NCBI GenBank assembly: GCA_964486295.1
Contig: CAZAMF010000008.1
Location: 1-64,000, forward strand
Length of the DNA: 64,000 bases
Source of the DNA: CALBZG01 sp964486295
GTDB lineage: Bacteria; Bacillota; Clostridia; Peptostreptococcales; Anaerovoracaceae
Direction: 5' to 3'
Positions 49,817 through 59,524 of the stretch are shown piece after piece (position 1 is the stretch's first letter; every line of letters starts with the position of its first letter). Position numbers and translations under genes: made by a program. The notes under the pieces are model-generated. The model worked only from the letters and a program-made list of their open reading frames with translations, was not told the origin of the DNA and made no database searches.

Positions 49817-51277
49817 TTATTTGTCTAGTATCTCAATTGCTTTATCCAACTGGTTATCTTCCGTGGTGATGCCGAATGCATAGTTATATGCGGCGGTATC
49901 CAGCTTGCTCATCGTGGTATAATCCAGCACTCCGTAAGGCCAGAGTCCTGCTCCGGCTTGAAAACTTTTAACCGCAGCATCCGTTTCCGCATCCATCGTA
50001 CCGTTGATCTTAACGGGATATCCCATCAGTTGAAGCCTCTGCTGCGCCGCATAGACATTTAACCCCGTCATGCCGGGAGACGGTTTGACTTTTTCGGTCA
50101 TAGGAGCAAAGCCCGCATAGTATGATTGCGCTTCCGCCAGATCGTCAGCCACGTTATTTCTGACTTCCACATCGGGTTTTATTCCGACACCGTCAATTTC
50201 ATTTTTGTCTGGTGTAAGAAAATAGCATATTGAAAGTTTATACCCGCCCTGGTCCCCAAAGGTCCCGATGGTCTGAGCGATCCCTTTGCCATAGGTCTTT
50301 GTTCCTACGATGACCGCACTCCCTGAGTCCTGCAGTGCACCGGCTAAAAGCTCGGAAGCGCTGGCGCTTTTGGAGTTCGTCAGCACCACCATCGGCATGA
50401 TGATTTCGTTGGACTGTTTCGCTTCAATGGTCTCAACTAATTCACCCTGTCTGGACAGATGAGTGATAGCGCCCTGGGAAATAAACTGATCGGCTATCCG
50501 GATGGCGACATTGATAAGCCCGCCCCCATTGTCCCGGATATCCAGGATCAGGCTGTCGGCGCCGCTGTTGATCAGCGCAGTCCGGGCTTGGCTCAATTCC
50601 ATATCGGAATCATCATCAAAGCCTGACAGCTTGATGTACCCGATGTCATCTTTCAGCATTTCATACTTGACGGATGTCGCCGCAATCAGCGCTCTTGTGA
50701 CAACGATATTGTATGAAGTTCCGTTCCTTCGGATTTTTATGTTGACCTGAGTTCCTGCAGCACCTCTGAGCATAGCGGATATTTCAGTCAGCGTTTTCCC
50801 GGATACTGAGATCCCATCGATGCCGGTAATGATATCCCCTGTCTGGATCCCTGCCGTGGCAGCAGGTCCGCCGTATGACAGGTCTGTTATGACGCATTGG
50901 CCCCCGCTGCTCTGGATGGTGACCCCTACGCCCTCATAGTTGCCGCTTACATTCTGGCGATAGCTATTGACCGTTTTCGCATCCTCATAATAAATACTGA
51001 ATGGATCTCCAAGAATGTCCGTTGTTCCATCAAATGCGCCGTTCACGAGTTTATCCAGGCTCACATCATCCTTGAAGAATTTTTTTATGAACAGGATGTA
51101 ATTTTCCAATGTATCCATCCGCTGTTCCAGTTCCAGGACCTCGGTTTCGCTGGCTACAGCGGTCTGTGTAGTTTCGGCTGCATAGGCTCCTGTCGAAAAA
51201 AATACAAAGGCGATAGAAGTGATCACCATCGCCAACGCAATGATCAAAGCGATTACCTTAACAGTTTTCTGATTCAT
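49817..51277 (-). CDS. S41 carboxy-terminal processing peptidase with PG-binding domain
   Basis: This 486-residue exported protease has a signal peptide or anchor at about 8-30 and a PDZ domain (about 95-185; GVGVTIQSSGGQCVITDLS). The S41 catalytic domain carries Ser in SKSASASELLAGAL and Lys in TKTYGKGIAQT. A C-terminal peptidoglycan-binding domain (about 400-465; QQRLQLMGYPVKINGTMD) follows. It should process wall or membrane proteins near the murein. It is last in an operon with the phosphohexomutase, ddl and DUF1934 genes. Confidence 0.92.
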   Translation of the reverse strand: MNQKTVKVIALIIALAMVITSIAFVFFSTGAYAAETTQTAVASETEVLELEQRMDTLENYILFIKKFFKDDVSLDKLVNGAFDGTTDILGDPFSIYYEDAKTVNSYRQNVSGNYEGVGVTIQSSGGQCVITDLSYGGPAATAGIQTGDIITGIDGISVSGKTLTEISAMLRGAAGTQVNIKIRRNGTSYNIVVTRALIAATSVKYEMLKDDIGYIKLSGFDDDSDMELSQARTALINSGADSLILDIRDNGGGLINVAIRIADQFISQGAITHLSRQGELVETIEAKQSNEIIMPMVVLTNSKSASASELLAGALQDSGSAVIVGTKTYGKGIAQTIGTFGDQGGYKLSICYFLTPDKNEIDGVGIKPDVEVRNNVADDLAEAQSYYAGFAPMTEKVKPSPGMTGLNVYAAQQRLQLMGYPVKINGTMDAETDAAVKSFQAGAGLWPYGVLDYTTMSKLDTAAYNYAFGITTEDNQLDKAIEILDK

Positions 51278-51291
51278 ACAAATTCCTCTGC

Positions 51292-51714
51292 TTACATGAT
51301 TTCGATTTTAAGTCTGTTCCGGCTTTCTGCCAGTCCGCGCAGACTGATGTCATAGTCTATATCAAGGGTCCCGGCTCCGTTTTCCGCCAGATTGTTTTCT
51401 ATATTATTGGTCAAAACTTCGATTTCGAACGTACCGTAAGGCGTCTCATACTCCCCTTTGTATCGTTTGCCTTTTTCAAATTCAATCACTGTATTATCCA
51501 AAGGATCGCCGATCCTTTTCATTTTGACTTTTTCTCCGGTCAACTGAAGATTCGTCTTGCAGCCCGGCATGCCGGAAAATTCGCTCTCTTCATATTCGAT
51601 AAAAAGCGAATCCCCGCTTTTATAAAGCTTTCCCTCTGTGACCAATTCGATTTTATCTTCTTCTTTTTCCGAAAAAATCTGTCTACCTACGATTTTTAGC
51701 ATAATATCTCTCAT
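51292..51714 (-). CDS. DUF1934 (YwiB-like) protein
   Basis: This 140-residue calycin-like beta-barrel protein of unknown function has DKIELVTEGKLYKSGDSLFIEYEE early on and a C-terminal LDIDYDISLRG strand. ATG 51714 is chosen with GAGG seven bases upstream. It overlaps the end of ddl by 32 bases, so the two are coupled. Confidence 0.85.
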   Translation of the reverse strand: MRDIMLKIVGRQIFSEKEEDKIELVTEGKLYKSGDSLFIEYEESEFSGMPGCKTNLQLTGEKVKMKRIGDPLDNTVIEFEKGKRYKGEYETPYGTFEIEVLTNNIENNLAENGAGTLDIDYDISLRGLAESRNRLKIEIM

Positions 51715-52729
51715 ATCCAAACCTCACTATCCGATCAATTAATTCCGGGTATGGCACACCCGCTTCCGCCCAGAGCAGAGGCATCATGCTGAATCTGGTA
51801 AAACCCGGAATCGTGTTGATTTCATTTAAATATATCTTTTCTGTATTCCTATCCATAAAAAAGTCAATTCTGGCGAATCCTTTGCAATCGATGGCTTTAT
51901 AAGCTGTTTTGGCCATTTCTCTGATGCTTTCTCTCTGCTCATCAGAAATATCGGCGGGGATCATCAGCTTGGAAGCGCCACCCGCAAGATATTTGGCATG
52001 ATAGTCGTAGAATTCGTCAGAAGGAAGGATCTCTCCCACTGCCGCCGCTTCGATATTGCCATTATGATTCCCGATGACAGAGGTCTCCAGCTCCCTGACC
52101 TCAAGGCCCTCTTCAACAACGATCCTTCTGTCATACTTCATCGCAGTCAGGATGGCTTCTTCCAGGGTGCCCGGGTCTTTTGCCTTTGTCACCCCGACGC
52201 TGGAGCCCATGTTTGCAGGCTTGACGAAAACCGGCCAGCCCAGGGATTCCTCTAATTCCTTCAGTATGCTTTCCTTCGATTCGTTGAAATCTTCGCTGTA
52301 AATCAATTTGTGACTGCAAATCGGAAGCCCTGCCATTTTAAATACATCCTTTGCCAGACCTTTATCCATTGCCACTGAGGAAGCCAGAACTCCGCATCCG
52401 GCGTAAGGGATATCCAGCATCTCGAACAGCCCCTGAATCGTTCCGTCTTCACCGTAAGGCCCGTGCAGCACCGGTAGTATAAAATCGGCGGTTTTCTTGA
52501 TGTCGCCGGGATTGAAAGGCGTGGAATTTTGAACCCACCGATCTTGCTCGATCAGATCCGGCTCGCCCTGGTAGAGCCGCCATTCACCTTCCCTGGTAAT
52601 GCCGATGGTTACGATTTCATATTTATCAAGACTTGCGGCCGCCTTTATAACAGACGTAGCTGACATAAGCGACACTTCATGCTCCCCCGAGCGGCTCCCA
52701 AATACAATACCCAACCTGATCTTGTCCAT
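51683..52729 (-). CDS. ddl: D-alanine--D-alanine ligase
   Basis: This 348-residue ATP-grasp ligase makes the D-Ala-D-Ala dipeptide for peptidoglycan. The N-terminal GIVFGSRSGEHEVSLMSA, VLHGPYGEDGTIQG, the ATP-binding FVKPANMGSSVGVTKA, and C-terminal NEINTIPGFTRFSMMP are all present. In the omega-loop region the key residues read YDYHAKY, the Tyr form of a D-Ala (not D-Lac) ligase. ATG 52729 follows AAAGGAG; the longer frame overlaps the mutase gene. Confidence 0.95.
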   Translation of the reverse strand: MDKIRLGIVFGSRSGEHEVSLMSATSVIKAAASLDKYEIVTIGITREGEWRLYQGEPDLIEQDRWVQNSTPFNPGDIKKTADFILPVLHGPYGEDGTIQGLFEMLDIPYAGCGVLASSVAMDKGLAKDVFKMAGLPICSHKLIYSEDFNESKESILKELEESLGWPVFVKPANMGSSVGVTKAKDPGTLEEAILTAMKYDRRIVVEEGLEVRELETSVIGNHNGNIEAAAVGEILPSDEFYDYHAKYLAGGASKLMIPADISDEQRESIREMAKTAYKAIDCKGFARIDFFMDRNTEKIYLNEINTIPGFTRFSMMPLLWAEAGVPYPELIDRIVRFGYERYYAKNRR

Positions 52730-52758
52730 TTTTTCTCCTTTATCCCCCGAATCGACCG

Positions 52759-54465
52759 TTAGTTTCTGATTTTCCCTATCAGTTCCTGCCGGATCCTGTC
52801 CAGGAATTCCATAACCTCTTCTTCCGTTTTTCCGCTGCCGAAAAGGTAAATCTTGAGTTTCGGCTCGGTACCGGACGGTCTCACAGTAAATCCGCACCCA
52901 TCTTCCAGATTAAATTCGACAACATCTGCCGGAGGAAGCTCTCCGCCTTTTTGATAATCTATCATATTCAGAACCTTCTTGCCTCCGAACCCGGGACTTT
53001 TGTCCTGTCGGAATATCCGCATGATCTCAGCCATCTCTTCCATGCCTTTTTCACCCGGAAACTGGAAATCCAAGAGTTCGTTGCGGTTGTAGCCATGTTC
53101 CTTATAGAGTTCCTGCATCCTGTCCGCCAGTGTTTTTCCGGATTCTTTATAGAACGAAGCCATCTGGCAGATCAGCATGACGGCATTGACCGCATCCTTG
53201 TCTCTGACATAAGTTCCGGACAGATACCCGTAGCTCTCTTCATATCCGAATATGAAGTCCTCCTCATGACCTCTGTCTTCATGCATGCCGATTACTTCAC
53301 CGATATATTTAAATCCCGTTAATGTCGTAATGACACTGACACCGTATTTTCTGCAGATCGCATCCGCCATTTTTGTTGTTACTATAGTCCTAACCATATA
53401 AGGATTCTCCGGCATCGGCTTTGCCGCACCGGCCGCGCTTCTCGCCTGGCATATAAAGTCCGTCAGTAATACACCGACTTCATTTCCCGAAAGCAATTCA
53501 TAGTCTTCTTGATGTCTGACAGCGATGCCCACTCTGTCGCAATCAGGGTCCGTGGCCAGCAAAAGATCCGGCTTGACCACCCGGCACAAGGCGAGTCCAA
53601 GTTCAAGGGCATCCTTCTTCTCCGGATTCGGATAAGGGCATGTCGGAAAATTACCATCACATTTTTCCTGCTCGGGAACTAAAGTAACTTGTCCCACTTC
53701 CGTCCGCTTTAATATCTCTGTCACGGGAACCAGGCCGGCACCGTTCAGCGGTGTATAGACCACGCGAAGACTGCTGCACCGGATCCCCATGCTTTCTTTC
53801 ATGACTGCGTCATAATAAGCCTCTTTTATACTGTCTGTCAAGTAGGTAAGACGGCCGGATTGCTGCGTTCCCGATGATATTGATTTAACATCTTCGAAAA
53901 TATCCAGCTTCTCAATTTGTTCCAGGATGGCGTTTGCCTCGTTGTCAGTCACCTGGCAGCCTCTGCTGTTATACACTTTGTATCCGTTGTACTCGCAAGG
54001 ATTATGGCTTGCTGTTATCATGATGCCCATAGCGCAATGATGATATCGCACCGCAAAGCTGAGTGCCGGTGCAGGCATCAGCGTGTCGTAGAGAAAGGCA
54101 TCCAATCCATTGGCTATCGCAATCCTCGCCGCATGTTCGGCGAAAATATCGGAATTGATCCTGCTGTCATATCCGATCGCCACTGCTTTGCCGAGATTCC
54201 CTGCAAGAATATAGTCTATAAGGCCCTGGGTGGCTTTGCCCACCGTATAAATATTCATCCTGTTGGTTCCGGCGCCGAGTTTTCCGCGAAGACCGCCAGT
54301 GCCGAAAGTCAGGTCTCTGTAAAACCTGTCCGAAAGTTCCTCTTCTGCAGACAAGTCCTTTTCGTTCCGGGCTTTCAAAAGATCTGTCAACTCAGATTTA
54401 ATCGCTTCATCCAGGTCTTTTTGCTGAAGCCATTGATTCAGTTTCTCTTCGGTTTTCTTATCCAT
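52759..54465 (-). CDS. phosphoglucomutase/phosphomannomutase
   Basis: This 568-residue alpha-D-phosphohexomutase has the active-site Ser loop TASHNP, the metal loop DPDCDR, the sugar loop GYEESYG and the phosphate loop RPSGTEPK. It has the length of PgcA-type clostridial enzymes that make glucose 1-phosphate for wall and exopolysaccharide precursors. It is first in the operon with ddl, DUF1934 and the S41 peptidase (29 bases to ddl). Confidence 0.95.
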   Translation of the reverse strand: MDKKTEEKLNQWLQQKDLDEAIKSELTDLLKARNEKDLSAEEELSDRFYRDLTFGTGGLRGKLGAGTNRMNIYTVGKATQGLIDYILAGNLGKAVAIGYDSRINSDIFAEHAARIAIANGLDAFLYDTLMPAPALSFAVRYHHCAMGIMITASHNPCEYNGYKVYNSRGCQVTDNEANAILEQIEKLDIFEDVKSISSGTQQSGRLTYLTDSIKEAYYDAVMKESMGIRCSSLRVVYTPLNGAGLVPVTEILKRTEVGQVTLVPEQEKCDGNFPTCPYPNPEKKDALELGLALCRVVKPDLLLATDPDCDRVGIAVRHQEDYELLSGNEVGVLLTDFICQARSAAGAAKPMPENPYMVRTIVTTKMADAICRKYGVSVITTLTGFKYIGEVIGMHEDRGHEEDFIFGYEESYGYLSGTYVRDKDAVNAVMLICQMASFYKESGKTLADRMQELYKEHGYNRNELLDFQFPGEKGMEEMAEIMRIFRQDKSPGFGGKKVLNMIDYQKGGELPPADVVEFNLEDGCGFTVRPSGTEPKLKIYLFGSGKTEEEVMEFLDRIRQELIGKIRN

Positions 54466-54771
54466 CTCCTGATCCTTTTTCCATCTGGGGGGCTATCGTA
54501 TATCATCCTGCAAAAGCCGATCCTTTGCTTGATCGGGTGCTACTTAACTTTTGAATTATATCATAATATTACTGTTTCATAAAGATGTAATTCTACACCT
54601 GGAGCGGCCTGTTTTGACACGAATTCGACACTTAATCTTCATAGAGAGTGATTATATTGTTCTTATCAGGGGTAATTTACATTCGTGCAAACAGTTGTTG
54701 AATTGATTAAAACCATAGGCGCGAAAATACATTTCAAAAGGGGTAAAACATATATGCAGGAGGGTGATATT

Positions 54772-56046
54772 ATGAATGAGGAAAATGATGTTGTAACCGC
54801 AACCGAAAATGATCCGGTCATTGATGTTGAAGAAAACAGGCAGGAGGAATCCAAAAGCTCGGAGCCTGAAACAGAGCCGTATGCCGGACAAACTGCCGAA
54901 AAAAAGACCGGCAAAACATATATGCTATCAAGAAAAGCGATCGCCTTGATCATATGCTGTTGTCTGCTGTTATCCACGATACTGGGATTCGGTGGAGCGC
55001 TTGCCGCCACGAGCCTGGCCAACCATGCTTCGCTGTCGGACACCATCGGCGCCATGCTCCCAGATAGAGCTACCGCTGAATATTCTAAAACCGGCTTCAA
55101 TCTCGATACCGCTACAGCCAGCGAAATGACCATTCAGGAAATCATAAACAAGGCCGCAAATGCGGTAGTGGAAATCCGCACCGAATCAGTTGCCACCGAC
55201 ACCTGGATGGGCCAGTATGTCACGAAAGGTGCCGGGTCCGGTGTAATAATCGGAGCTGACGGTTATATCATGACAAATAATCATGTCATAAATAATGCAA
55301 ATAAAATTACCGTTACATTAAAAAATGGCACTTCCTATGATGCAGAACTTGTAGGCACAGACACGCTGACCGACGTCGCTGTTGTGAAGATCAAGGCTTC
55401 AGGACTTACCACAGCGGAAATCGGCAACAGTGATGATCTTGTTGTGGGCGATCTGGCTGTAGCCATCGGAAATCCTCTCGGAGAGCTTGGCGGAACCGCT
55501 ACTGCAGGAATCATCAGCGCTCTGGACAGAGAGCTCTCGATAGAAGGCAAAACCATGTCACTGCTGCAGACCGATGCTTCAATCAATCCCGGAAACTCAG
55601 GAGGCGGCTTGTTCAATCAGTATGGGCAGCTGGTAGGATTGGTGGTAGCGAAGTCTTCAGGTTCAGGCGTTGAAGGGCTCGGATTCGCTATCCCGATTAA
55701 TACGGCTTACAAGATGGCAGATGAAATCATCAAAAACGGTTATGTTACGGGACGCGCGTCGATGGGCATCACCCTGGTAGATCTGTCCGACGCCATGGAA
55801 GCTGCCAGATATGGAGTTTCCAGGACCGGCGTCTATGTGGTTTCCGCGGATACCTCCGATTCCAAAGCAGCCGGGTTCCAAAGCGGAGACTTGCTGTATG
55901 CATTAGACGATAATGTTATCTCGTCCTACAACGACGTCGTTACGGCTCTTCAGAGTTATTCGGTGGGTGATGTAGTGAAGGTGACGGTGGTACGTGAAGA
56001 TAAAACTCAAGTATTGAAACTGAAGCTGGGAGAGCGGAAAAACTGA
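54772..56046 (+). CDS. HtrA/DegP-like membrane-anchored serine protease
   Basis: This 424-residue protease has an acidic cytoplasmic N-terminus (about 60 residues) and one membrane helix (about 65-85). The trypsin-like domain shows His in TNNHVIN, Asp in LTDVAVVKI and Ser in NPGNSGGGLF. One C-terminal PDZ domain (about 320-420) is present. It should degrade misfolded exported proteins. ATG 54772 lies eight bases after AGGAGG; the frame extends upstream to 54685 without a better site. It is divergent from the phosphohexomutase operon and followed by a bidirectional terminator. Confidence 0.93.
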   Translation: MNEENDVVTATENDPVIDVEENRQEESKSSEPETEPYAGQTAEKKTGKTYMLSRKAIALIICCCLLLSTILGFGGALAATSLANHASLSDTIGAMLPDRATAEYSKTGFNLDTATASEMTIQEIINKAANAVVEIRTESVATDTWMGQYVTKGAGSGVIIGADGYIMTNNHVINNANKITVTLKNGTSYDAELVGTDTLTDVAVVKIKASGLTTAEIGNSDDLVVGDLAVAIGNPLGELGGTATAGIISALDRELSIEGKTMSLLQTDASINPGNSGGGLFNQYGQLVGLVVAKSSGSGVEGLGFAIPINTAYKMADEIIKNGYVTGRASMGITLVDLSDAMEAARYGVSRTGVYVVSADTSDSKAAGFQSGDLLYALDDNVISSYNDVVTALQSYSVGDVVKVTVVREDKTQVLKLKLGERKN

Positions 56047-56085
56047 TAGCAGTTCTTCTCTGGTCGGATCCGGCAATTGCATTTC

Positions 56086-56135
56086 AGCATAGAAAAAAGC
56101 TGTCGAAATTTTTTCGACAGCTTTTTTCTATGCTG
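56086..56135. terminator. bidirectional terminator
   Basis: A perfect stem of more than 20 bp (from AGCATAGAAAAAAGCTGTCG to its complement) has T-runs on both strands, between the HtrA-like gene and the convergent alkylation-repair gene. Confidence 0.9.
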
Positions 56136-56211
56136 AGCCAGAGTCAAGCATGCTATTATAATTTGCTTCTGTTTCGTTTTGCCTTCAAACTCTGCTTAGA
56201 TTATATAAGCT

Positions 56212-56913
56212 TCATTTGATTTTGAATTGATTAAGATTTGATTTATCTGCAGCGGGCACTCTATAGGATTCTCTGATTTTCTGAATGGCCTTATTATGTG
56301 TCCACTGATCTTTCAGCTTGTATTCTGAAAGGATGGGTTTAGTCTGATCCGGAAATTTTATATAGCACATGGAAACAGCCCATGCGACTCCCATTCTTGC
56401 ATAATATCCGGAGTGGCTGATCTGAGTCAGTATATTCAGAAACCTATCCAGGTATTCATCGGTCAAGTAATGGCTCATGGCCATTGTAACCCCAAATCTC
56501 ACCTCGAACTCCTTATCCGAATCAAAGAGCGGGGTCAGGAATTCCCAGACAGCTGTTCTGGCCGGTTCTTGACGGGCAAATTTGAGATCTCCGGTACAAA
56601 TATCGCAGATTGCCCAGTTGTCAATTTGCGGAATAAAAGCGATGATCTGTTCGATTCTTTTCTCCATCGGCATCGGCGCGTTTCCAATCAGCAATCCCCA
56701 AAGCATTTTCTCTTCAAAATACAACGCGCTCTCGCAAGCAAGCTGTCTGATATAATCCTCCCAGTCGTTCCGGATGATTTCTTTGGATATCTGCCGCAAA
56801 AAAGGAACTCTGACGCCGAGTATATTCCGAACGCCAGGGTTAATTTTTTCACTGAATAATTTGTATTCCTGATCTGCTTTCTCAAGAAGCCTTTGTCTTA
56901 TTTCCTCAATCAT
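56212..56913 (-). CDS. AlkD-like DNA alkylation repair protein
   Basis: This 233-residue all-helical HEAT-like repeat protein has the family segments VPFLRQISKEIIRN and IDNWAICDICTGDLK (the Trp/Asp catalytic face of AlkD-type glycosylases). It may excise positively charged alkylpurines; activity on specific lesions is not certain. It has no strong ribosome binding site. It is 36 bases downstream of the GntR gene on the same strand. Confidence 0.82.
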   Translation of the reverse strand: MIEEIRQRLLEKADQEYKLFSEKINPGVRNILGVRVPFLRQISKEIIRNDWEDYIRQLACESALYFEEKMLWGLLIGNAPMPMEKRIEQIIAFIPQIDNWAICDICTGDLKFARQEPARTAVWEFLTPLFDSDKEFEVRFGVTMAMSHYLTDEYLDRFLNILTQISHSGYYARMGVAWAVSMCYIKFPDQTKPILSEYKLKDQWTHNKAIQKIRESYRVPAADKSNLNQFKIK

Positions 56914-56949
56914 CTCATCAATCGCTGTCTATCAGCGGTCCGGTTTACA

Positions 56950-57606
56950 CTATACCTCTTCTGAGAGAACAAGCTGTTTCAGTCCGTCGATATGGGCATC
57001 CGCAGCGGCACGAGCCTTATCTTCGTCACCACGGATAATCGCTTCCATGATGTACTTGTGTTCATCCGGCATTTTTTCAGCTCGTCTGAAGTCATCATAA
57101 TACAGATATCGGAAGCGCAGCACCAGCTCCTGCAACTGCTGAACCATAGAAATCAGAAGTTTATTGCCGCTGGCCTCCACGATCAGATGGTGAAATCTTG
57201 CATCAGTAGCAATCATTTGTTTCATGTTTCCGGTTTCAACAGCATCATTGAATTCGTCGTATACTTTTACCAGTTCTTTTTTCTGTTCTTCGTTCATACG
57301 GCTAGCCGCGAATGCCGCCGCAAGCCCTTCGATGGTCTGACGAACTTCGAGTATATCCACCATATCTTTGGTTGATATCTGAGAAGCGTACGCTCCTCTT
57401 CTGGGTTCTATAACAACCAGGCCCTCCTTCTCCAGCTTTCTGATCGCCTCGCGGACCGGCGTGCGGGATACGCCCATATCCTCAGCCAGCTCAACTTCCA
57501 TCATTCTGGTGCCCGGCGTGATCTTGCCAGTCAATATCTGCATTTTAAGTTCTTCATAGACGATTTCACGAAGTGGTTTATGGTTTTGGATATCAAAGTT
57601 TATCAT
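56950..57606 (-). CDS. GntR-family regulator with FCD domain
   Basis: This 218-residue regulator has a winged helix at about 10-75 with AEDMGVSRTPVREAIRKL, and an FCD domain at about 85-210 with DARFHHLIVEAS and DEHKYIMEAI (metal-binding His/Asp). Its ATG overlaps the ispE end by 14 bases, with GGAGG nine bases upstream, so it is made with IspE. The ligand is unknown. Confidence 0.9.
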   Translation of the reverse strand: MINFDIQNHKPLREIVYEELKMQILTGKITPGTRMMEVELAEDMGVSRTPVREAIRKLEKEGLVVIEPRRGAYASQISTKDMVDILEVRQTIEGLAAAFAASRMNEEQKKELVKVYDEFNDAVETGNMKQMIATDARFHHLIVEASGNKLLISMVQQLQELVLRFRYLYYDDFRRAEKMPDEHKYIMEAIIRGDEDKARAAADAHIDGLKQLVLSEEV

Positions 57607-58597
57607 GTTTCAATTCCTCCGGACATAATGATAGATATGATGTATGGGTTAAAAAACTATCTCTGAACTCCGCTTTCATCAGCAGATAGCATGCTTTCGC
57701 TTTTTCTCTGTCTGGAAATATACCGAATACCGTAGGGCCGCTTCCGCTCATCATCACTGCCAGCGCGCCTCGACAGCCAATCATCTTGTTCTTTGTATAC
57801 ACTACAATAGGATACCTTCTTAACGTTACATTTTCAAGTGTATTCACCATATTTTTTGCTATAATCGGCCAGTTTTTTTGTACAATCGCGTCAATTAATT
57901 CTTTCGTATCCGGTCGGGCCGCAATTTCAACCCGGTCGATTTCTTTATAGATTTCCCTGGTGGAGCAGCTGACAGGAGGTTTAGATAATACAATATAGCA
58001 ATCCAGAGGCGGTATCGATGTCAATTGGGTTCCGATCCCTTCGGCCAGCGCACACGTTCCCGCATATGGGTCCCTGTTGTATTTATCACCAAGCGCTTTG
58101 TTGGAAGCCGCCTGTCCTCTGAGACAAAATGGTACGTCTGCACCAAGCTTTTCTCCCAGAGCGCAAAGCTCGCTGACAGTTGCATCCAATTGCCAAAGGT
58201 ACGCTAGAGCCAAAATCACAGATGCTCCATTGGCGCTGCCTCCGGCCAGCCCTGCCGCCACCGGGATCCTTTTTCTGATGTCAATGGTTACAGAACCCTT
58301 TTTCCCATAACTGCTGATCATCAATTCCGCTGCCTTAAAGGCCAGGTTTCTTTCATCGGTGGGTAGATATCGCCGATTAGTGGATATTTTTATTCCGTTA
58401 TTTTCCGGGCTCCATGTCACTGCGATATCATCATGCAACTGTATCTGGTGCATGATCATTTCCACACGATGATAACCGTCATCCATCTTGCCAAGAACAT
58501 CCAGCGACAGATTAATTTTTGCATTCGAATGAATCGTTATTTGGCTGCCTTCCATTGGCGTTTTCTTCGTGTATTTTTCTTTATCACTCTTTATCAT
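57593..58597 (-). CDS. ispE: 4-diphosphocytidyl-2-C-methyl-D-erythritol kinase IspE
   Basis: This is a GHMP kinase of the MEP isoprenoid pathway that phosphorylates the 2-hydroxyl of CDP-methylerythritol. SNAKINLSLDVLGKMDDGYH lies at the N-terminus, the ATP loop is PVAAGLAGGSANGA, and the C-terminal MMSGSGPTVFGIF motif is present. The start is uncertain: ATG 58597 has a weak GAGAAGA, while ATG 58555 fits the usual family N-terminus. A terminator-like hairpin lies only 20 bases before ATG 58597. Confidence 0.92.
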   Translation of the reverse strand: MIKSDKEKYTKKTPMEGSQITIHSNAKINLSLDVLGKMDDGYHRVEMIMHQIQLHDDIAVTWSPENNGIKISTNRRYLPTDERNLAFKAAELMISSYGKKGSVTIDIRKRIPVAAGLAGGSANGASVILALAYLWQLDATVSELCALGEKLGADVPFCLRGQAASNKALGDKYNRDPYAGTCALAEGIGTQLTSIPPLDCYIVLSKPPVSCSTREIYKEIDRVEIAARPDTKELIDAIVQKNWPIIAKNMVNTLENVTLRRYPIVVYTKNKMIGCRGALAVMMSGSGPTVFGIFPDREKAKACYLLMKAEFRDSFLTHTSYLSLCPEELKHDKL

Positions 58598-58616
58598 TCT
58601 ACGTCTTCTCACTGTG

Positions 58617-58645
58617 AAAAGGGATGAGCATTTTCGGCTCATCCC
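58617..58645 (-). terminator. terminator or attenuator between the Ig-like gene and ispE
   Basis: On the minus strand GGGATGAGC-CGAAAAT-GCTCATCCC followed by TTTTC. It stands 20 bases before ispE, so it either ends the upstream transcript or attenuates ispE. Confidence 0.65.
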
Positions 58646-58657
58646 GCTTCTGGTTCA

Positions 58658-59524
58658 TTATTTGCTTTTTTTCTTTGCCTTGCTTTTTCCTTTTTTCGGG
58701 TTCGTAGTGCCCGCAGCTTTTTTGGCGGCTGCCAATTTGGCCTCAGCTTCCGCTTTTGCTTTTGTTCCTGATTTATAGGTGCTGCCTCCTGCGCTGATTG
58801 GTCGAGGCACCTTTACTTTTTTCCAATCGCTTCTGATATACTTTACGCCTTTGCTTTCCTCTTTCAGGATTTTTGCGATTTCTTTTTCTTTTAAAGCTTT
58901 TTCTTTTGCAGCGGCTATTGCAGCTTTATCCTTTGCCTTTTGATCCTTCGCCACAACCTCTTCAACTGATGTGCCTTTTTCCTTGGCCACCTTGTAAGGA
59001 TTTACTTTATTGTCTTCTTTTTTCTCTTTAACCGCTTTTTCCTTGTCCTTTTTCATGGTGCGGGTCGTAAGCACTATCACGGCCAGCATCATGCCGCCCA
59101 TCATGACCATATTGATCGTTGCATCTTTTGAGGCATCGCGGGTCTTGAAGCTGATCTCTTTCGGCACACCGAGAAGTTCACCGCTGGCTGACTGGAAAGT
59201 ATCGTCGACGACCAGTTTATATTCGGCGTTTTGCTTCAGGTCTCCGTTTACAACAACCAGCGCCAATCCTTCTTCCTTATTGCTGTATACCAACCTGCAG
59301 TCAACTTTATTCTTGTCGCTGTCATACATATGGACCGCATCTGAATTTCCTTCTGCTCTGACATCTTCATTGAAATAAAGCTTTACCGCAAAATTCATAG
59401 ACTGATAGTCGGTTCCCCCGTCTTCCGGATAACTGCTCTCAAGCTCCAAAGTTGCAAATGCCAACGAGGTGGTCATAAAGACCATAACAAACACTAGGCT
59501 CAATAACACGCCTATTCTTCTCAT
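58658..59524 (-). CDS. secreted Ig-like domain membrane protein with lysine-rich tail
   Basis: This 288-residue protein has a signal peptide (about 1-24) and an extracytoplasmic Ig-like domain of the SbsA/Big_5 (CopC-like) type (about 28-130; SSYPEDGGTDYQSMNFAVKLYFNEDV). One membrane helix (about 137-155) is followed by a highly charged, Lys/Ala-rich cytoplasmic tail of about 130 residues ending in a poly-basic stretch. Its ATG overlaps the tadA stop by four bases. The tail could bind nucleic acid or ribosomes; this is inferred from charge alone. Confidence 0.7.
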   Translation of the reverse strand: MRRIGVLLSLVFVMVFMTTSLAFATLELESSYPEDGGTDYQSMNFAVKLYFNEDVRAEGNSDAVHMYDSDKNKVDCRLVYSNKEEGLALVVVNGDLKQNAEYKLVVDDTFQSASGELLGVPKEISFKTRDASKDATINMVMMGGMMLAVIVLTTRTMKKDKEKAVKEKKEDNKVNPYKVAKEKGTSVEEVVAKDQKAKDKAAIAAAKEKALKEKEIAKILKEESKGVKYIRSDWKKVKVPRPISAGGSTYKSGTKAKAEAEAKLAAAKKAAGTTNPKKGKSKAKKKSK

